Shown here: piece after piece, positions 37,344 through 45,979 of the stretch
Position numbering within the stretch: the stretch's first letter is position 1
Layout: each line of letters opens with the position of its first letter
Assembly (NCBI RefSeq): GCF_000585355.1
Contig: NZ_KK073873.1
Location: 3,223,992-3,287,991, forward strand
DNA: 64,000 nt
Reading direction: 5' to 3'
DNA from: Xylanibacter oryzae DSM 17970
Lineage (GTDB): Bacteria; Bacteroidota; Bacteroidia; Bacteroidales; Bacteroidaceae
Notes under the pieces: generated by a model
Seen by the model: only the letters and a program-made list of their open reading frames with translations
The model's database searches: none
What the model was told of the DNA's origin: nothing
Program-made: the position numbers and the translations under genes

Positions 37344-38153
37344 ATGGAATTCAGAACAAAAGTAAAAATAGAAAAACCTAATTTCGAGATTGCACCCTGT
37401 GAAAAGATGCTTTTTGTAGGTTCGTGCTTTGCCGACAACATAGGAAAAAGATTTCAGAAAGAGCGATTTCATGCTGTCGTGAATCCTGACGGTGTTATGT
37501 ATAACCCGGCGAGCATACTGCATACAGTGAGTCGTTTTGAAGATATGATACCATCAATAGTGGTTCTTACCCTAGGTACTAATCACGTGTACATACTCAA
37601 CGAGACCGGTGAGATAGTAGACAACTGTCGGAAAATGCCACAACATCTTTTTACGGAGCGTGAACTCTCACAAGAAGAATGTCTGCAGTATCTTTCAGAC
37701 ACAGTGATAATGCTCAAAAGCCGTAACAAAAACGTTAAAGTAATAGTCACGGTCAGTCCGATACGTTATGCAAAATACGGTTATCACGGCAGTCAATTGT
37801 CAAAATCCGTTTTACTTTTGGCAGCCGACGATCTTGTCAAGCTCTATCCTGAGATATGTACATATTTTCCGGCTTACGAGATTCTCAATGATGAACTACG
37901 TGACTACCGTTTTTACTCAGCAGATATGCTTCATCCTTCCGAACAGGCTATAGAATATATCTGGGAGACGATCAAAGAAAATTACTTCAGTGAAGTAACA
38001 AAACAATTCCTTATAGAGTGGAAACCGATACGTGAAGCACTGTCACACCGTCCATTTAATCCGGATTCACAAGAGTACAAAGACTTTATTTCACTCACCA
38101 TGCAGAAACTTGAAGAGATGAAAAAAAAGTATCCCGGACTGAATGAAGAATGA
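37344..38153 (+). CDS. GSCFA-domain protein
   Basis: The 269-residue protein carries the eponymous G-S-C-F-A motif (VGSCFADNIGKRF, about 28-40) followed by NPDGVMYNP. Conserved blocks further on include TLGTNHVYI, VIVTVSPIRYAK and the C-terminal DMLHPSEQAIEYIWE. GSCFA proteins resemble SGNH-type hydrolases or pectin-lyase-related proteins, and their biochemical role is not established. The SPIR and DMLHPS blocks, with an Asp-x2-His, fit an SGNH-like catalytic arrangement, with the Ser of GSCF as a possible nucleophile; that is inference. In Bacteroidetes the gene often precedes murF-alr, as here. Confidence 0.88.
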   Translation: MEFRTKVKIEKPNFEIAPCEKMLFVGSCFADNIGKRFQKERFHAVVNPDGVMYNPASILHTVSRFEDMIPSIVVLTLGTNHVYILNETGEIVDNCRKMPQHLFTERELSQEECLQYLSDTVIMLKSRNKNVKVIVTVSPIRYAKYGYHGSQLSKSVLLLAADDLVKLYPEICTYFPAYEILNDELRDYRFYSADMLHPSEQAIEYIWETIKENYFSEVTKQFLIEWKPIREALSHRPFNPDSQEYKDFISLTMQKLEEMKKKYPGLNEE

Positions 38154-38174
38154 ATAAAAAAATCATTATTTATT

Positions 38175-38204
38175 TTGTTCTTATAATGGTTTGCCGTATC
38201 TTTG
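38175..38204 (+). promoter_or_regulatory. Promoter of murF-alr
   Basis: TTG (38175-38177), 19 bases, TATCTTTG (38197-38204), then 26 bases to the ATG. Both elements and the spacing match the Bacteroidetes consensus. Confidence 0.8.
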
Positions 38205-38230
38205 CATTCAAATAAAAAATAACATTTATA

Positions 38231-40705
38231 ATGACTTATACTATTGAGAAAGTTACAACGCTCATTGGTGCGCGCAGAATAGGAGATAAAGACGCTAATA
38301 TCGGTTGGATACTAACAGACAGCCGTTCTTTGTGTTTCCCTGAGGAAACACTTTTCTTCGCCTTACGTTCAGGACGTAATGACGGTCATAAATATATATC
38401 AGACCTCTATCGCAGAGGTGTTCGCAATTTCGTAGTAGAGGATATTCCGGCCAATGTACAGACCGTTTATCCGGATGCAAATTTTCTTAAGACAATAAGT
38501 TCGTTAGAAGCTTTGCAGCGACTTGCTGAGCGTCATCGTGACGAATTCAATATACCGATTGTAGGTATTACCGGCAGTAATGGTAAGACAATGGTCAAAG
38601 AGTGGCTCTATCAGTTGCTCTCACCTTCAATGGTAGTTACACGCTCACCTCGCAGTTATAATTCTCAGATAGGGGTTCCTCTCTCTGTATGGCTTCTTAA
38701 TGAACAGACTCAGGTAGGTGTATTCGAAGCAGGCATCAGTATGCCCGGAGAGATGAATGCCTTGCATGATATCATCCAGCCTACAATAGGCGTGCTCACC
38801 AATATGGGAGCTGCACATCAGGAGAACTTTACTTCAATGGAAGCAAAATGCAAGGAGAAACTGCAATTGTTTCATGATGCCAAAACTATTATATATAATG
38901 AGGACGATTCTGTAGTTGATAGATGCGTTGCAGAGCGTGATTTTAAAGGTGAGAAGATTGCATGGTCTGAGAAAGACAGCAAAGCACCGATGTATATCAA
39001 GTCTATAGACAAGAAAGATATTACCTCTACCGTTAAATATAATTATAAAGGTGTGGAAGATGAATATTCACTACCTTTTATAGATGAGGCTTCTGTACGC
39101 AATTCTATTATATGTGCTGCTGTCTGTCTTCACTTAGGTGTACAGCCTAAACAACTAAAAGATCGCATGGGGCACCTTGAACCGGTAGCAATGCGTCTTG
39201 AGGTGAAAGAAGGACAACGGGGCTGTACTCTTATCAACGACTCATATAATTCAGACATTAATTCTCTGGATATAGCTCTTGACTTCATGAATCGCCGTCC
39301 GGATCATAACGGACGCAAGCGCACACTTATATTGAGTGATATTTACCAGAGTGGCGAATCATCCGTCAATTTATATAAAGAGGTTTCCGACTTGTCTTGC
39401 AAGCGCGGCGTAGAGAAATTTATCGGTATCGGACCGGAGTTGGCAGCCCAGAAGGACGTTATAAAGGTAGCTGAAAAATATTTCTTTGACGATTGTGAGA
39501 GCTTTATTGCCAGTGATGTATTTGCATCATTACGCGATGAAGTGATACTGTTGAAGGGCTCTCGTAAATTCGGATTCGACCAGTTGACAGAACTTCTGGA
39601 AATGAAGGTTCATGAAACAATATTGGAGGTTAACCTCAATGCCGTAGTCAAGAATCTCAATTTCTACCGTTCATTTATGAAACCTACTACCAAACTTGTA
39701 TGCATGGTAAAAGCCGATGCTTATGGGGCAGGGGCTGTAGAAGTAGCCAAAACTCTACAGGATCATCGTGTTGATTATCTTGCTGTCGCTGTAGCAGATG
39801 AGGGAGTAACCTTACGCAAAAACGGCATAACAAGCAATATCATCATCATGAACCCGGAGATGACATCGTTCAAGACAATGTTTGACTATGAACTTGAACC
39901 TGAAGTATATAGCTTCCGTCTGATGGAAGCACTCATAAAGGCAGCCGAAAAAGAAGGAATAACAGATTATCCCGTACACATTAAACTGGATACAGGTATG
40001 CATCGTCTCGGTTTCAATCCGAAAGATGATATGGACAAACTTATTGACCGCCTGAAGCATCAGAATGCTATAATACCACGCTCTGTGTTCTCACATTTCG
40101 TTGGAGCAGACAGTGAAAACTTTAATGAATTTTCTGCACAGCAGTTTGCTATCTTTGATGAAGGCAGCAAAAAACTGCAGAGTGCCTTCAACCATAAGAT
40201 TATCCGTCATATCGATAATAGTGCAGGCATAGAACATTTCCCTGAGAGACAACTGGATATGTGCCGTCTGGGAATCGGACTGTACGGTATAGACAGCATA
40301 GACAATCGTATACTTAATACCGTAAGTACTCTCAAAACAACGATATTGCAGATACGTAAAGTATCCAAAGAAGATACAGTAGGCTATAGTCGTAAAGGTA
40401 AACTGACGCGTAACAGCGTGATCGCTGCCATACCTATCGGATATGCTGACGGACTGAATCGTCATCTGGGTAACCGTCACTGCTATTGCATCGTGAACGG
40501 CAAGAAAGCAGAGTATGTAGGTAATATATGCATGGATGTCGCTATGATAGATGTAACAGATATAGACTGTAAAGAGGGCGACACCGTAGAGATATTTGGA
40601 AACGAACTGCCAGTAACAGTATTATCGGATGTTCTGGATACAATCCCTTACGAAGTACTGACAGGCATTAGCAATAGAGTGAAGAGAGTCTATTTCCAAG
40701 ACTAA
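38231..40705 (+). CDS. murF-alr: Bifunctional MurF ligase / alanine racemase
   Basis: The 824 residues fuse two cell-wall enzymes. Residues 1 to about 450 are MurF, which adds D-Ala-D-Ala to UDP-MurNAc-tripeptide, with the ATP loop GITGSNGKT (112-120) and the Mur-ligase INDSYNSD motif. Residues about 458-824 are an alanine racemase with the PLP-binding Lys494 (MVKADAYGAG) and the catalytic Tyr region in VGYSRKGK. The fusion links production of D-Ala to its use and is characteristic of Bacteroidetes. The ATP-loop and PLP motifs both look intact, so both halves should be active. Confidence 0.95.
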   Translation: MTYTIEKVTTLIGARRIGDKDANIGWILTDSRSLCFPEETLFFALRSGRNDGHKYISDLYRRGVRNFVVEDIPANVQTVYPDANFLKTISSLEALQRLAERHRDEFNIPIVGITGSNGKTMVKEWLYQLLSPSMVVTRSPRSYNSQIGVPLSVWLLNEQTQVGVFEAGISMPGEMNALHDIIQPTIGVLTNMGAAHQENFTSMEAKCKEKLQLFHDAKTIIYNEDDSVVDRCVAERDFKGEKIAWSEKDSKAPMYIKSIDKKDITSTVKYNYKGVEDEYSLPFIDEASVRNSIICAAVCLHLGVQPKQLKDRMGHLEPVAMRLEVKEGQRGCTLINDSYNSDINSLDIALDFMNRRPDHNGRKRTLILSDIYQSGESSVNLYKEVSDLSCKRGVEKFIGIGPELAAQKDVIKVAEKYFFDDCESFIASDVFASLRDEVILLKGSRKFGFDQLTELLEMKVHETILEVNLNAVVKNLNFYRSFMKPTTKLVCMVKADAYGAGAVEVAKTLQDHRVDYLAVAVADEGVTLRKNGITSNIIIMNPEMTSFKTMFDYELEPEVYSFRLMEALIKAAEKEGITDYPVHIKLDTGMHRLGFNPKDDMDKLIDRLKHQNAIIPRSVFSHFVGADSENFNEFSAQQFAIFDEGSKKLQSAFNHKIIRHIDNSAGIEHFPERQLDMCRLGIGLYGIDSIDNRILNTVSTLKTTILQIRKVSKEDTVGYSRKGKLTRNSVIAAIPIGYADGLNRHLGNRHCYCIVNGKKAEYVGNICMDVAMIDVTDIDCKEGDTVEIFGNELPVTVLSDVLDTIPYEVLTGISNRVKRVYFQD

Positions 40706-40722
40706 CGTAAACGCTTACGTTG

Positions 40723-40757
40723 AATAATCCTATTTTTGAACGAAAAATAGGATTATT
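40723..40757 (+). terminator. Terminator after murF-alr
   Basis: A perfect 15-bp stem (AATAATCCTATTTTT with its complement) and a 5-base loop GAACG. The T residues lie within the stem and just after it. Confidence 0.75.
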
Positions 40758-40762
40758 TTCAT

Positions 40763-40770
40763 TATCTTTG
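40763..40770 (+). promoter_or_regulatory. Promoter -7 box of the MFS transporter
   Basis: TATCTTTG lies directly after the murF-alr terminator and about 80 bases before the MFS start. Confidence 0.6.
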
Positions 40771-40852
40771 CGAACGAAAGTGAAATTGTGTCCGTACACT
40801 AACCAACTTAATGACATAATCTTGAAAATTAGAAACAAACAAATAATAAATC

Positions 40853-42283
40853 ATGAATACTAACGTAAAAAACTCTGGCTCGGTCATGTCAAAGTACAGA
40901 TGGAGTATTGCAGCCCTTTTGCTGTTCTCTACCACTGTCAATTACATGGATCGAAACGTCATTGGTTATCTTAAAGACTATTTCTGCGACCCTAATGGGT
41001 TTGGATGGACATCTACCGACTATTCAATTCTTACATCCGTATTTACAGCATTCTATGCAGGTTTTACACTCATAGTTGGTTTCCTTATCGACAAGATAGG
41101 AACAAAACTGGGTCTTGCCGCATCATTAATAGTATGGTCTATTGCCGGATTCTTCAGTGCAGCAGCAGGTAAGAGCCTTGGAGCTCAGTTGGCAGCCCGC
41201 GGACTTTTCGGAGCAGGTGAAGCAGGTAACTTTCCTGCATCTATCAAGACTGTAGCTGAGTGGTTCCCTAAAAAGGAGCGTGCTTTGGCAACAGGTATAT
41301 TCAATTCAGGTTCTAATGTAGGTGCAATGATATGTGCGCTTATCATACCTCCAATTCTTGCAGCTTGGAATCCTAATGTAGGTAATCATTTGTTCCTTGG
41401 TGTTCTTCATGGATGGCAGATGGCTTTCATCATAACTAGTGTAATGGGTTTTATCTGGTTGATATTCTGGCACAAGATGTATGCATCTCCTGCAGATATG
41501 TTGAAGAAAGGTAAAATCAATAAAGAGGAGTTTGATTATATCAATAGCGATGACGAACCTGTAAAAGAAGAAGCTAAGGCTGAGGCTGTTGTTCCTGCAA
41601 AGAAAGTTCCTTGGTATCAGATGCTTTGCTACCGTCAGACATGGTCTTTCGTTATGGGCAAGTTCATGACCGACGGTATATGGTGGTTCCTTCTCTTCTG
41701 GTTGCCTACATACATCAAGCAGCAATTCTGTGCAGGAATGTCTCCTGATGATACAAAGTATACAGTAATGATTTCAACATTCGTTGTATTCGGTATCGCA
41801 ATTATCGGTTCTGTATATGGTGGAGCTTTACCAATGTCGTTCATCAATAAAGGATGGGCTACATACAAAGCTCGTATGACATCATTGTTAATTATAGGTT
41901 TCTTCCCATTGCTGTTGATTTTCACACAGACAGTAGCAAAGTTTGATGGCATGACAGGTCTTGTAGCAGCTGTAGCTGTTATAAGTATTGCCGGTGCAGC
42001 TCATCAGGCATTCTCAGCCAATCTGTTTACTACAGTATCTGATATGTTCCCTAAGAAGGCAGTTGGTTCTGTTACAGGTATTGGTGCGGCAGCTGGTGGT
42101 CTTGGTGGTGTCTTTGTTCAGATTACTGCAGGTCGCCTAGAGGATTTTTACCGTGCAACCAACAATGGTGATGTATCTACAGCATATGCTATCATGTTCG
42201 GAGTATGTGCTTTTGCTTATCTCGTAGCATGGTTGTTCATGAAGGTTCTTGTACCAAAGTACAAACCAATTGTGATGGATTAA
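40853..42283 (+). CDS. MFS transporter, hexuronate/anion:cation symporter type
   Basis: The 476-residue, 12-helix protein resembles ExuT-like members of the ACS family. It has NYMDRNVIGYL in TM1, the GFLIDKIGTK loop, RGLFGAGEAGNFPASIKTVAEWFPKKERALATGIFNSGSNVGA across TM4-5, and a cytoplasmic middle loop rich in Glu and Lys. It would import hexuronates or similar sugar acids with protons or sodium. No uronate catabolic genes are adjacent, so the substrate is inferred only from family resemblance. Confidence 0.85.
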   Translation: MNTNVKNSGSVMSKYRWSIAALLLFSTTVNYMDRNVIGYLKDYFCDPNGFGWTSTDYSILTSVFTAFYAGFTLIVGFLIDKIGTKLGLAASLIVWSIAGFFSAAAGKSLGAQLAARGLFGAGEAGNFPASIKTVAEWFPKKERALATGIFNSGSNVGAMICALIIPPILAAWNPNVGNHLFLGVLHGWQMAFIITSVMGFIWLIFWHKMYASPADMLKKGKINKEEFDYINSDDEPVKEEAKAEAVVPAKKVPWYQMLCYRQTWSFVMGKFMTDGIWWFLLFWLPTYIKQQFCAGMSPDDTKYTVMISTFVVFGIAIIGSVYGGALPMSFINKGWATYKARMTSLLIIGFFPLLLIFTQTVAKFDGMTGLVAAVAVISIAGAAHQAFSANLFTTVSDMFPKKAVGSVTGIGAAAGGLGGVFVQITAGRLEDFYRATNNGDVSTAYAIMFGVCAFAYLVAWLFMKVLVPKYKPIVMD

Positions 42284-42300
42284 TTACTATACAAGAAATA

Positions 42301-42334
42301 AAAAAAGGAATTTCAATTAAGAAATTCCTTTTTT
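42301..42334. terminator. Bidirectional terminator between the MFS and nitroreductase genes
   Basis: The 14-base arms AAAAAAGGAATTTC and GAAATTCCTTTTTT flank a 6-base loop. The A and T flanks serve both strands, fitting the convergent genes. Confidence 0.85.
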
Positions 42335-42410
42335 GTTTGTTCTATATTTGTTTTGTTTGCCATCAATAAGCATTAGTGAATATGAAAACAGATAGTAGTA
42401 GTCTTCTGGT

Positions 42411-43148
42411 CTAGATGAAACCTTGATTCTTCAACGCCTCCATAAAACCGGCAGACATAGTTTCATTATCTTTTTTCGTATATCTAATATCCGTAAATAT
42501 CTGTGCAAGAGTTTCCTTGTTATTAATTTTAAGGAACTCAAGATTCTCTTTCATATTCTCTTTTTCATAGTAGTAACGGTCAATATCATCACCGGTATAT
42601 TCCTTGTAAGTTTCATGATGTATTACAGATGCAAGTGGTAACTTGTCTGATAGTGGAGGATTCTCGTCAGGCCATCCCAAGGTTATAGTGGCTACAGGCA
42701 TTACAAGTTTTGGTAGATGTAATGCGTCAATTATCATCTGCGGGCAATATATGGTTGTTCCTAAGAAACAATACCCCAATCCTTCCTCGTCAGCTAGATT
42801 ACAAAACGTCTGAGTATAGAGTAGGGCATCAGTTGCCGCATTCATAAACGAAAGGAAGTTGTTATAACCTGGTACTGCTTTACGACTTTCGCACCAAACA
42901 GATGTTCGGTGGAAATCGGCACATATAGTTATTACGACAGGAGCACCTTTAACCATTGGCTGGTTAAAATGCGCAGGAGCAAGAGCAGACTTGCCCTCTT
43001 CAGATCTGGTTACAACAACGCTATATAGTTGTAGATTACCCATTGACTGAGTTCTTTCTGCTTCAGTAAGAAGTCTGTTTAGCAAATCTTCACTTACCTC
43101 TTTATTTGAGTATTTGCGTATACTTCTTCTTTCATTTATCGATTTCAT
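42411..43148 (-). CDS. Nitroreductase-family FMN oxidoreductase
   Basis: The 245-residue protein starts MKSINERRSIRKYSNKEVSED, the FMN-phosphate-binding RRSIRKY motif of the NfsA/NfsB superfamily. It continues with a flavin-contacting segment (NLADEEGLGYCFLGTTIYCPQMI) and TITLGWPDENPP. It probably reduces nitro compounds, quinones or flavins with NAD(P)H; the physiological substrate is unknown. The start is placed at the ATG just inside the frame because the longer frame covers a -7 box (43175-43182) and lacks family resemblance. Confidence 0.88.
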   Translation of the reverse strand: MKSINERRSIRKYSNKEVSEDLLNRLLTEAERTQSMGNLQLYSVVVTRSEEGKSALAPAHFNQPMVKGAPVVITICADFHRTSVWCESRKAVPGYNNFLSFMNAATDALLYTQTFCNLADEEGLGYCFLGTTIYCPQMIIDALHLPKLVMPVATITLGWPDENPPLSDKLPLASVIHHETYKEYTGDDIDRYYYEKENMKENLEFLKINNKETLAQIFTDIRYTKKDNETMSAGFMEALKNQGFI

Positions 43149-43174
43149 AATAGTTTCAATTTGTTTGTCGCGTG

Positions 43175-43182
43175 CAAAATTA
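43175..43182 (-). promoter_or_regulatory. Promoter -7 box of the nitroreductase gene
   Basis: CAAAATTA reads TAATTTTG on the minus strand, 26 bases upstream of the ATG. Confidence 0.5.
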
Positions 43183-43295
43183 CGAAAATAAACTATTTCG
43201 AACAAGAAAAAGTGTTCTTTTGTATACCTTTTCGTTTTGATGCTCCTGTCCTTACCTTTATATTATTAAAATGAGTCTGTTCCTACGCAGCTGGA

Positions 43296-43367
43296 GCATA
43301 GTTTTTACACTATCAAGGCATAGCTCCGGTAGTATCAAAGCATAGCTTTAGCATATTCGGAGCATAG
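43296..43367. repeat. Four direct repeats with 22-bp period
   Basis: The core GCATAG starts at 43296, 43318, 43340 and 43362, exactly 22 bp apart. Three of the four copies continue as GCATAGCT. Intervening sequence is partly conserved (TATCAA before units 2 and 3). Confidence 0.7.
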
Positions 43368-43431
43368 CTTTTGAAAATAAAGGGTAAATTCATTAATTTT
43401 TTATTGTTTAGAGAGAGTTTTTCTCTAAAAT

Positions 43432-43684
43432 CCTTCACGTTTTCACTTAATATCTTGATTTTAAGTAATTTGGGCGTGAAGGAAACCTTTTTTCCTACGC
43501 ATTTCCTTCACGTTATTTATTTGATCAACCTTTGTTTTTTCGAAAAGTAATTTACTGTTTTGATTACTTGATTATTAATTTACAAATGTTAATGTGTTCT
43601 GTAGTGTGAAGGAAATGCGTAGGAAAAAAGGCTACCTTCACGCTTAAATAGCTGCATATAAGAACATTATAGATGCCGTGAAGG
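43432..43684. repeat. Large palindromic element upstream of the pilus operon
   Basis: Two 38-bp arms (43474-43511 and 43606-43643) are inverted repeats with 26 consecutive matches and only two mismatches, around a 94-bp spacer. The motif CCTTCACG/CGTGAAGG occurs six times in alternating orientation (43432, 43474, 43505, 43606, 43635, 43677), symmetric about base 43558. Confidence 0.85.
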
Positions 43685-43869
43685 TTTTTTAGAAAAAACT
43701 TATGTTGTAAAGTTCAATGATATGGTAAGCTTCCTATTTCAGCAGTTATGGAGATGCTTTAAAGTGTGGAATGATGCTACTTTAAACCTGTTTTTTGTTT
43801 TATTGTTGTTCATTATTTCCATATTGTTAATCTAAATTACGTATTTTATTAATTTATCAAGATAAAAAC

Positions 43870-43900
43870 TTGTTTCAAGTATAAATTAAAATTACCTTTG
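43870..43900 (+). promoter_or_regulatory. Promoter of the type V pilus operon
   Basis: TTG (43870-43872), 20 bases, then the consensus -7 TACCTTTG (43893-43900). The predicted start near 43907 is about 50 bases before an ATG at 43959 that reads into the AC tract. Confidence 0.7.
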
Positions 43901-43984
43901 AAATTACAAAAATAAGCAGTTAAAGGTTATGATAAAATATTGTGTTAAATATGTTAATATGTTTGCAAAGTTGAATAATTTTGC

Positions 43985-44023
<39 letters not shown>

Positions 44024-44044
44024 TTATATAGACTCTTAAAATTT

Positions 44045-45919
44045 TTGAAGAAGATATATTTTATATCTTCAAAAAATTGGTCAATTTTCTTTTTCTCGTC
44101 ATTTTTAGCCTATTTAGGCAGCTATTTTCGTGCCCGTATTTTTGCACTCAAAACTGTTGTCCCGCTTGTTGTTTCATGCTTATTTTTTATCTCTTGTTCA
44201 TCAGAAACGTTTTTCTCCGGTGCAGACTTTTCGGAGTCTTCCTTGATCCATCTGGCTCTGTCCTCCAATAAGTCAGACAGTACCGGTAATACAACAAGGG
44301 CGAACGGTACACTTCCTGCCGATAATGGTGGAACAGCTGGAACGAATGAGGGTTATCTAAATCATATATGTGCAGCACTGTTCAATTCATCAGGCAATCT
44401 TGTTACCCTTCATGAGTATGATTATGCCATTGGTTCCACTGAGACTATAGCAACCCGCAAGGATGCTACCCAGATGCTTGTATTTGCCAATGTACCCCAG
44501 GGTGCCTTTTCGGGTAAATACACCATTAATGATTTCTATGCAGTGTCACAGGATTTGGGCTATACCACATCTATAGATGGTAAGAGCAAGACAGGTGTAA
44601 CTACAGCAAACTCTCAGAACATGAAATCTTTGCCGATGATGTCAGCAGTGCAGTCACTTAACTGGTCTTCTGGTACAGTCCTTAATCCAACTGTATCTCT
44701 TACCCGTATGGTAGCGCGCGTTGCACTGACAAGTCTTGCCCAGACCTTCAGTGGTTCATATACAGGTTGCAGCTTTACGCCTACAGAAGTCTTTATGTAT
44801 AATGCAAGCAACCAGCTTACGAATTGGAGTACACAGACAGTTTCGGGTAATGTAAGCGGAGAGAATACAGGTGCCAATGCCAATACCTTATATATGGGCA
44901 GTGGTACAATAAGTACTTACAGCGGTCCATACTATTTCTATGTATTCCCTCATGGCAGTACTAATCCTACGAAACTGGTTATTAAGGGAACCTTCAAGAC
45001 AAATAGTGGCAGCACATACACTACTTATTATCCAATAACAGTGAACAGTAATTTAAGTGGCAATATTGTATCAACAGTAACACCCGGTACGGGTGATTCA
45101 AAGATAAGTCCGAATACAACTTATGGCCTGTCTGTAACTTTAAATGGTACAGGTGTAGCAAATGTCTCCGATGAACTTACACCGACCAATGTTACCGTAA
45201 CTACGAGTGTAGCCGGTTATACGAGTGCAACCGTTCCTGAATATCTAGGTCCAAGGATAGGTGATATCTTATATTCAGATGGTACATACAGCGTTTCTCT
45301 TATTTCAGGTAAGACACCTGTCGCAATCGTATTCAGTATAACTCCAAGTATATCAGATAGGGCAAAAAATTATCAAGGTTATGCCATGGCTTTGAAAAAT
45401 GCGGGTGCAAGTCTTGCATGGGGGCCGCAAACAGGTACTCCAACAGGTGCAGCAAGTACCACATTGAACATTACAGATTATGATGGTCTTACATATACAA
45501 GTCTGATAAATAATAGTACATACCCTGCCGCATATGCAGCGGCCACATCTTTTAAGTCAACAGTTCCTGCTCCTAGTGGAACAAGTGGTTGGTTCCTTCC
45601 AAGTATTGGTCAGTGGTATCAGATATGTATAAATTTGGGAGGAATGTCAACGTCTTTTACAGACTATAGGACAAGTGGCTATATTTATTGGCTAAGTCAA
45701 TCAGTAGCTTGTGCTAATGCTATAAATACATACATGGCTAAAGCTGGTAGTGGTATATATGACGCGTTTTCAGCAACGAACCAATTTTATTGGTGTTCAT
45801 CTGAGTATAATACAAATTTGGCATATAATGCGAGATTTGACAGTAATGGAAATTTAGGATTGTATGGAACCCTGAATAAGACAGATACTTACTATGTGCG
45901 CCCCATTATTGCTTTCTGA
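44045..45919 (+). CDS. Fimbrillin-like lipoprotein with C-terminal lectin/FISUMP-like domain
   Basis: The frame supports a 624-residue lipoprotein: hydrophobic segment, lipobox ending FISC (Cys51) and a TRA site (Arg85-Ala86). A Mfa1/FimA-like pilin region (about 90-385) follows, homologous to the next gene (FMYN, PYYFYVFPHG, TKLVIKG). A C-terminal domain (about 390-624) has GWFLPSIGQW, YWCSSE and ends YYVRPIIAF. This end matches the C-type-lectin-like fold shared by FISUMP proteins and retroelement targets. It is probably a surface pilus subunit or adhesin. The only in-frame start at the 5' end is a TTG inside a hairpin (44050-44070), so initiation may instead involve the ATG at 43959 across the AC tract. 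Confidence 0.75.
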   Translation: MKKIYFISSKNWSIFFFSSFLAYLGSYFRARIFALKTVVPLVVSCLFFISCSSETFFSGADFSESSLIHLALSSNKSDSTGNTTRANGTLPADNGGTAGTNEGYLNHICAALFNSSGNLVTLHEYDYAIGSTETIATRKDATQMLVFANVPQGAFSGKYTINDFYAVSQDLGYTTSIDGKSKTGVTTANSQNMKSLPMMSAVQSLNWSSGTVLNPTVSLTRMVARVALTSLAQTFSGSYTGCSFTPTEVFMYNASNQLTNWSTQTVSGNVSGENTGANANTLYMGSGTISTYSGPYYFYVFPHGSTNPTKLVIKGTFKTNSGSTYTTYYPITVNSNLSGNIVSTVTPGTGDSKISPNTTYGLSVTLNGTGVANVSDELTPTNVTVTTSVAGYTSATVPEYLGPRIGDILYSDGTYSVSLISGKTPVAIVFSITPSISDRAKNYQGYAMALKNAGASLAWGPQTGTPTGAASTTLNITDYDGLTYTSLINNSTYPAAYAAATSFKSTVPAPSGTSGWFLPSIGQWYQICINLGGMSTSFTDYRTSGYIYWLSQSVACANAINTYMAKAGSGIYDAFSATNQFYWCSSEYNTNLAYNARFDSNGNLGLYGTLNKTDTYYVRPIIAF

Positions 45920-45979
45920 TCTGCAATAAATATTATAGCAAATATATCATAAAAGAATTAATTATAAAAACAAGAGACT

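Noticed and set aside
44137..44144. A -7 box TATTTTTG inside the 5' part of the first pilin gene
   Set aside because: No in-frame ATG follows it before the lipobox, so it would not give a translatable lipoprotein; it may be chance in AT-rich sequence.
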